7,586 bases of DNA from positions 1 through 7,586 of the forward strand of contig JAFQDY010000023.1 of assembly GCA_017399325.1 (NCBI GenBank), read 5' to 3'. Both the position numbers and the translations under genes were made by a program. This document shows, piece by piece, positions 5,398 through 7,586 of this stretch (position 1 is the stretch's first letter; each line of letters begins with the position of its first letter). The DNA comes from Oscillospiraceae bacterium (GTDB lineage: Bacteria; Bacillota; Clostridia; Oscillospirales; Oscillospiraceae). The notes beneath the pieces were generated by a model that worked only from the letters and a program-made list of their open reading frames with translations, searched no databases and was not told where the DNA came from.

Positions 5398-5835
5398 TTA
5401 AAATAATGTGGTTATCCAATAAATGAGACCGTAAATCACCGAGGCAGAAACACCATACACGATAACCGGGCCGGCAATTGAGAACATTTTTGCCGCCATT
5501 CCCAGCACGAATCCTTCGGTTTTGAATTCCACGGCGGGGGCAACGATGGAGTTGGCAAAGCCGGTGATGGGCACTAGTGTTCCCGCGCCGGCGTGTTTGG
5601 CGATGTCGTCGTACAGGCTAAGGCCTGTGAGCAGGGCTGAGATCACCACCAAGGTCATAGATGTGGCCATACCGGCATTCTGCTTGTCAAGGCCCAGCGC
5701 CTCGTATCCGTTCATAAATGCCTGCCCGATGACGCAGATCAGCCCGCCGATCCAAAAAGCATTGAAACAATCTTTTTTGATGGGTGAACGGGGCGACATC
5801 TCTTTTATCAGTTTTCCGTATTCTTTTTCCGTCAT
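5398..5835 (-). CDS. spoVAC: Stage V sporulation protein AC
   Basis: 145 residues, close to the roughly 150 of Bacillus SpoVAC, an inner-membrane spore protein needed for dipicolinic acid movement and reported to act as a mechanosensitive channel. The family's characteristic segments are all present: FWIGGLICVIGQAF (27-40), a span at about 60-71, LYDDIAKHAGAGTLVPITGF (74-93), ANSIVAPAVEFKTEGFVLG (94-112) and a final span at about 118-140. The EFKTEGFVLGMAAKMF stretch favours SpoVAC over the related, shorter SpoVAE. The start at 5835 is supported by GGGAGGG (5843-5849) 7 nt upstream; an ATG at 5865 lies in a hairpin loop without a ribosome site. The usual spoVAD and spoVAE partners are not downstream, where a terminator follows instead. 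It probably has forespore-specific expression, but no clear sigma-G promoter was recognised. Confidence 0.9.
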   Translation of the reverse strand: MTEKEYGKLIKEMSPRSPIKKDCFNAFWIGGLICVIGQAFMNGYEALGLDKQNAGMATSMTLVVISALLTGLSLYDDIAKHAGAGTLVPITGFANSIVAPAVEFKTEGFVLGMAAKMFSIAGPVIVYGVSASVIYGLIYWITTLF

Positions 5836-5879
5836 AAAAAATCCCTCCCGTGGTATTTTTTCCATACCCGGGAGGGATT
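5836..5879 (-). terminator. Terminator-like hairpin after rnc that contains the spoVAC ribosome site
   Basis: On the minus strand AATCCCTCCCG (5879-5869) pairs perfectly with CGGGAGGGATT (5850-5840) around an 18-nt loop, and the second arm runs into T6 (5841-5836). This looks like the end of the plsX-rnc transcript. The GGGAGGG in the second arm (5843-5849) is the spoVAC ribosome site, and the T-run abuts its ATG at 5835. Confidence 0.8.
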
Positions 5880-5886
5880 ATTCCGT

Positions 5887-6564
5887 TTATTTTTTCAGTG
5901 TTTCAATGGCGACCCGGGCCGCATCCTGCTCTGCCCGTTTCTTGCTGGAGCCTGTGCCTTTACCCAGCACAGTTCCGTTCAGCGCCACTTCCACGAAAAA
6001 CGACTTATCGTGGTCAGGTCCTTTTTCACCGATCAGCCGGTAACTGATCTGCTGATTTTTCTTCTGCTGGACCAGTTCCTGCAAAGCGGTCTTGTAGTCC
6101 ACATTTTTCATTTCCGCTGCAGGCACATTGCACAGCACGAACCGGTGGATAAATTGCACCGCCGCTTCCATACCGCCGTCTAAATAGCAAGCAGCCAACA
6201 CCGCCTCCACCGCATCGGAGAGAATGGACACGCGATTTCTGCCGCCGTTTTGCTCCTCGCCGTTGCCCAGCAGCAGATACTTGCCCAGATCGATCCGTTC
6301 GGCAATTTGGGCAAGGCTCTTTTCGCAGACCATATCCGCCCGCATACGGGTCAGATCGCCTTCCGGGCGGTCCGGGAAATTGTGGTACAAATGTTCTGCC
6401 ACCACCATTCCCAAAATGGAATCGCCCAAAAACTCCAACCGCTCATTGCTTTTCAGGCTGTTGTGCCACTGCTCATTGGCATAGGACGAGTGGGCCAGCG
6501 CATTTTGCAGCAGCGTTATATTCCGGAATCGGTAGCCGATTGCCGCTTCCAAATCCTTAATCAT
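5887..6564 (-). CDS. rnc: Ribonuclease III
   Basis: 225 residues, the usual size. RNase III cleaves double-stranded RNA, matures rRNA precursors and processes structured mRNAs in the cytoplasm. The nuclease domain (about 1-145) carries the signature NERLEFLGDSIL (40-51). Catalytic acids corresponding to E. coli E38/E41/D45 are E41, E44 and D48, and D117 and E120 in LSDAVEAVLAACYLDGG match D114/E117. The double-stranded RNA-binding domain spans about 154-222, including DYKTALQELVQQK and the conserved GKGTGSSKKRAEQDAA (201-216). The start ATG overlaps the end of plsX by 8 bp, with AAAAGGAG (6572-6579) inside plsX 7 nt upstream, so the two are co-transcribed and translationally coupled. Longer starts within plsX lack support. 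Confidence 0.96.
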   Translation of the reverse strand: MIKDLEAAIGYRFRNITLLQNALAHSSYANEQWHNSLKSNERLEFLGDSILGMVVAEHLYHNFPDRPEGDLTRMRADMVCEKSLAQIAERIDLGKYLLLGNGEEQNGGRNRVSILSDAVEAVLAACYLDGGMEAAVQFIHRFVLCNVPAAEMKNVDYKTALQELVQQKKNQQISYRLIGEKGPDHDKSFFVEVALNGTVLGKGTGSSKKRAEQDAARVAIETLKK

Positions 6565-7586
6565 CCGCAGACTCCTTTTCTGCCAATGCCGCAAGGCCTT
6601 TTTCCAACTCGGCAGAGAAATCTGTCTTAGCGGCATCCATAGCCTGCCGTACCGCATTGCGGAAAGCCAGCGCATCGGACGCGCCGTGGGCCTTGATGAC
6701 AGGCTTGGTAATGCCCAAAAACTGGGTGCCGCCGATGGTGCGGTAATCCAGCATTCCCATCACTTCTTCCACCCCGGGCTTGCAGAACAAATAGCCGATC
6801 TTGGACAGGAAACTGCGCTTGAAGATCTTGTGCTTCATCAGACTGCCCACAAACATAGCAGTGCCTTCGATGGACTTGAGCAGCACATTGCCGGAAAAAC
6901 CGTCGCAGACCACCACGTCTACCATTCCCAAAGGCACGTCTCTTGCCTCGGCATTGCCCACAAAGTTGATCAGGCCCTTTTCGCTGGCCTGTTTCAGCAG
7001 TTCAAAGGCTTCTTTTTGCAGGGGCGTGCCTTTAGATTCTTCCGCGCCGATGTTCAGAAGTCCCACTTTGGGATCTTCAACGCCTAAATACGCTTTGGCG
7101 TACAAAGAACCTACCAAAGCAAACTGCAACAGAAATTCCGGCGTACATTCCGCATTGGCGCCACAGTCCAGAATGACGGTTTTGCCGCCGGCTTTATTGG
7201 GCATCACAGGCCCCATAGCCGCCCGGCGAATGCCTTTCACCCGCTTGACGATCAAAGTTGCACCTGTGAGCAGCGCGCCGGTAGAACCGGCGGAGATCAC
7301 CGCGTCGCCTTCCCCGTCGGCCAGCATTTTCAATGCCACCATCATAGAGGAATTTTTCTGTTTGCGTACTGCCGATGTGGGGTCTTCGTGGGCATCCACC
7401 ACCTGCTCGGCGTGGACGATCTCTAATCCTGCAGGCAGGGCGTCGATGCCCTCTTCTTTCAAAACTAGCAGGATTTCTTCGGATTTGCCAACCAAAGCGA
7501 TCTTGCTGCCAAAATCACGGACAGCCTGCAATGCGCCCAAAACCGTTGCCTTCGGCGCGTTGTCGCCACCCATTGCGTCCAGAATG
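6557..7586 (-). CDS. plsX: Phosphate acyltransferase PlsX (5' end cut by window edge)
   Basis: 342 residues are visible, beginning ILDAMGGDNAP; family members usually start with a few residues before this, so only the first codons lie outside. PlsX converts acyl-ACP and phosphate to acyl-phosphate plus ACP, feeding PlsY in membrane phospholipid synthesis as a peripheral membrane enzyme. Family motifs in order: EDPTSAVRKQKNSSM, GDAVISAGSTGALL, VILDCGANAE, GLLNIGAEESKG, VVVCDGFSGNVLLKSIEG and the C-terminal GGTQFLGITKPVIKAHGASD. The in-frame ATG at 7573 encodes the Met of DAMGGD and is internal, not the start. The gene is followed at once by rnc; the acpP gene often found between them is absent. 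Confidence 0.96.
   Translation of the reverse strand, partial: ILDAMGGDNAPKATVLGALQAVRDFGSKIALVGKSEEILLVLKEEGIDALPAGLEIVHAEQVVDAHEDPTSAVRKQKNSSMMVALKMLADGEGDAVISAGSTGALLTGATLIVKRVKGIRRAAMGPVMPNKAGGKTVILDCGANAECTPEFLLQFALVGSLYAKAYLGVEDPKVGLLNIGAEESKGTPLQKEAFELLKQASEKGLINFVGNAEARDVPLGMVDVVVCDGFSGNVLLKSIEGTAMFVGSLMKHKIFKRSFLSKIGYLFCKPGVEEVMGMLDYRTIGGTQFLGITKPVIKAHGASDALAFRNAVRQAMDAAKTDFSAELEKGLAALAEKESADD

Noticed and set aside
5836..5865. Longer start for spoVAC at 5865
   Set aside because: The ATG lies in a hairpin loop with no ribosome site before it; known SpoVAC N-termini fit the start at 5835.
5850..5890. Sigma-G promoter for spoVAC
   Set aside because: GAATA (5883-5879) and AATACCA (5857-5851) weakly resemble the -35 and -10, but the gap is about 20 nt or more and the -10 match is poor.

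Overview
The window looks like part of the chromosome of an anaerobic, endospore-forming Firmicute, most likely a gut clostridium of the Oscillospirales/Ruminococcaceae type. The basis is a spoVAC gene, the plsX-rnc housekeeping pair, strong AAGGAGG-type ribosome sites, roughly even GC content, and a GTAGGGnCGACC-type hairpin repeat of a kind I associate with that group. The assignment is inferred from gene content, not from a marker gene.

Layout. Positions 1-351 (minus) hold the 5' part of a FecCD-type metal-chelate ABC permease that runs off the left edge. It is divergent from a MATE-family multidrug exporter (517-1875, plus). The 165 bp between the two starts hold two well-formed sigma-A promoters, a 12-bp C6G6 palindrome and a 16-bp operator-like inverted repeat over the exporter's -35. 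The exporter ends in a bidirectional terminator shared with the convergent three-gene operon.

Positions 5233-1902 (minus) are a tight operon: a VTC-type polyphosphate polymerase domain protein, a DUF4956 integral membrane protein, and a 617-residue lipoprotein with a Cthe_2159-type beta-helix that resembles polysaccharide-binding proteins. The first two genes overlap by 8 bp, and the third starts 13 nt after the second. I regard this as the most interesting unit in the window: possibly a membrane-coupled polyphosphate synthesis or translocation module with a surface sugar-binding partner.

Positions 7586-5398 (minus) hold plsX (missing only its first few codons at the right edge), rnc overlapping it by 8 bp, and an isolated spoVAC. 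A strong hairpin between rnc and spoVAC looks like an intrinsic terminator whose 3' arm is also the spoVAC ribosome site. This would uncouple spore-specific spoVAC from the vegetative plsX-rnc transcript. A second terminator, nearly identical to the one after the exporter, follows spoVAC.

No tRNA, rRNA, CRISPR array, insertion sequence or phage gene was seen. No gene-free stretch exceeds 165 bp.
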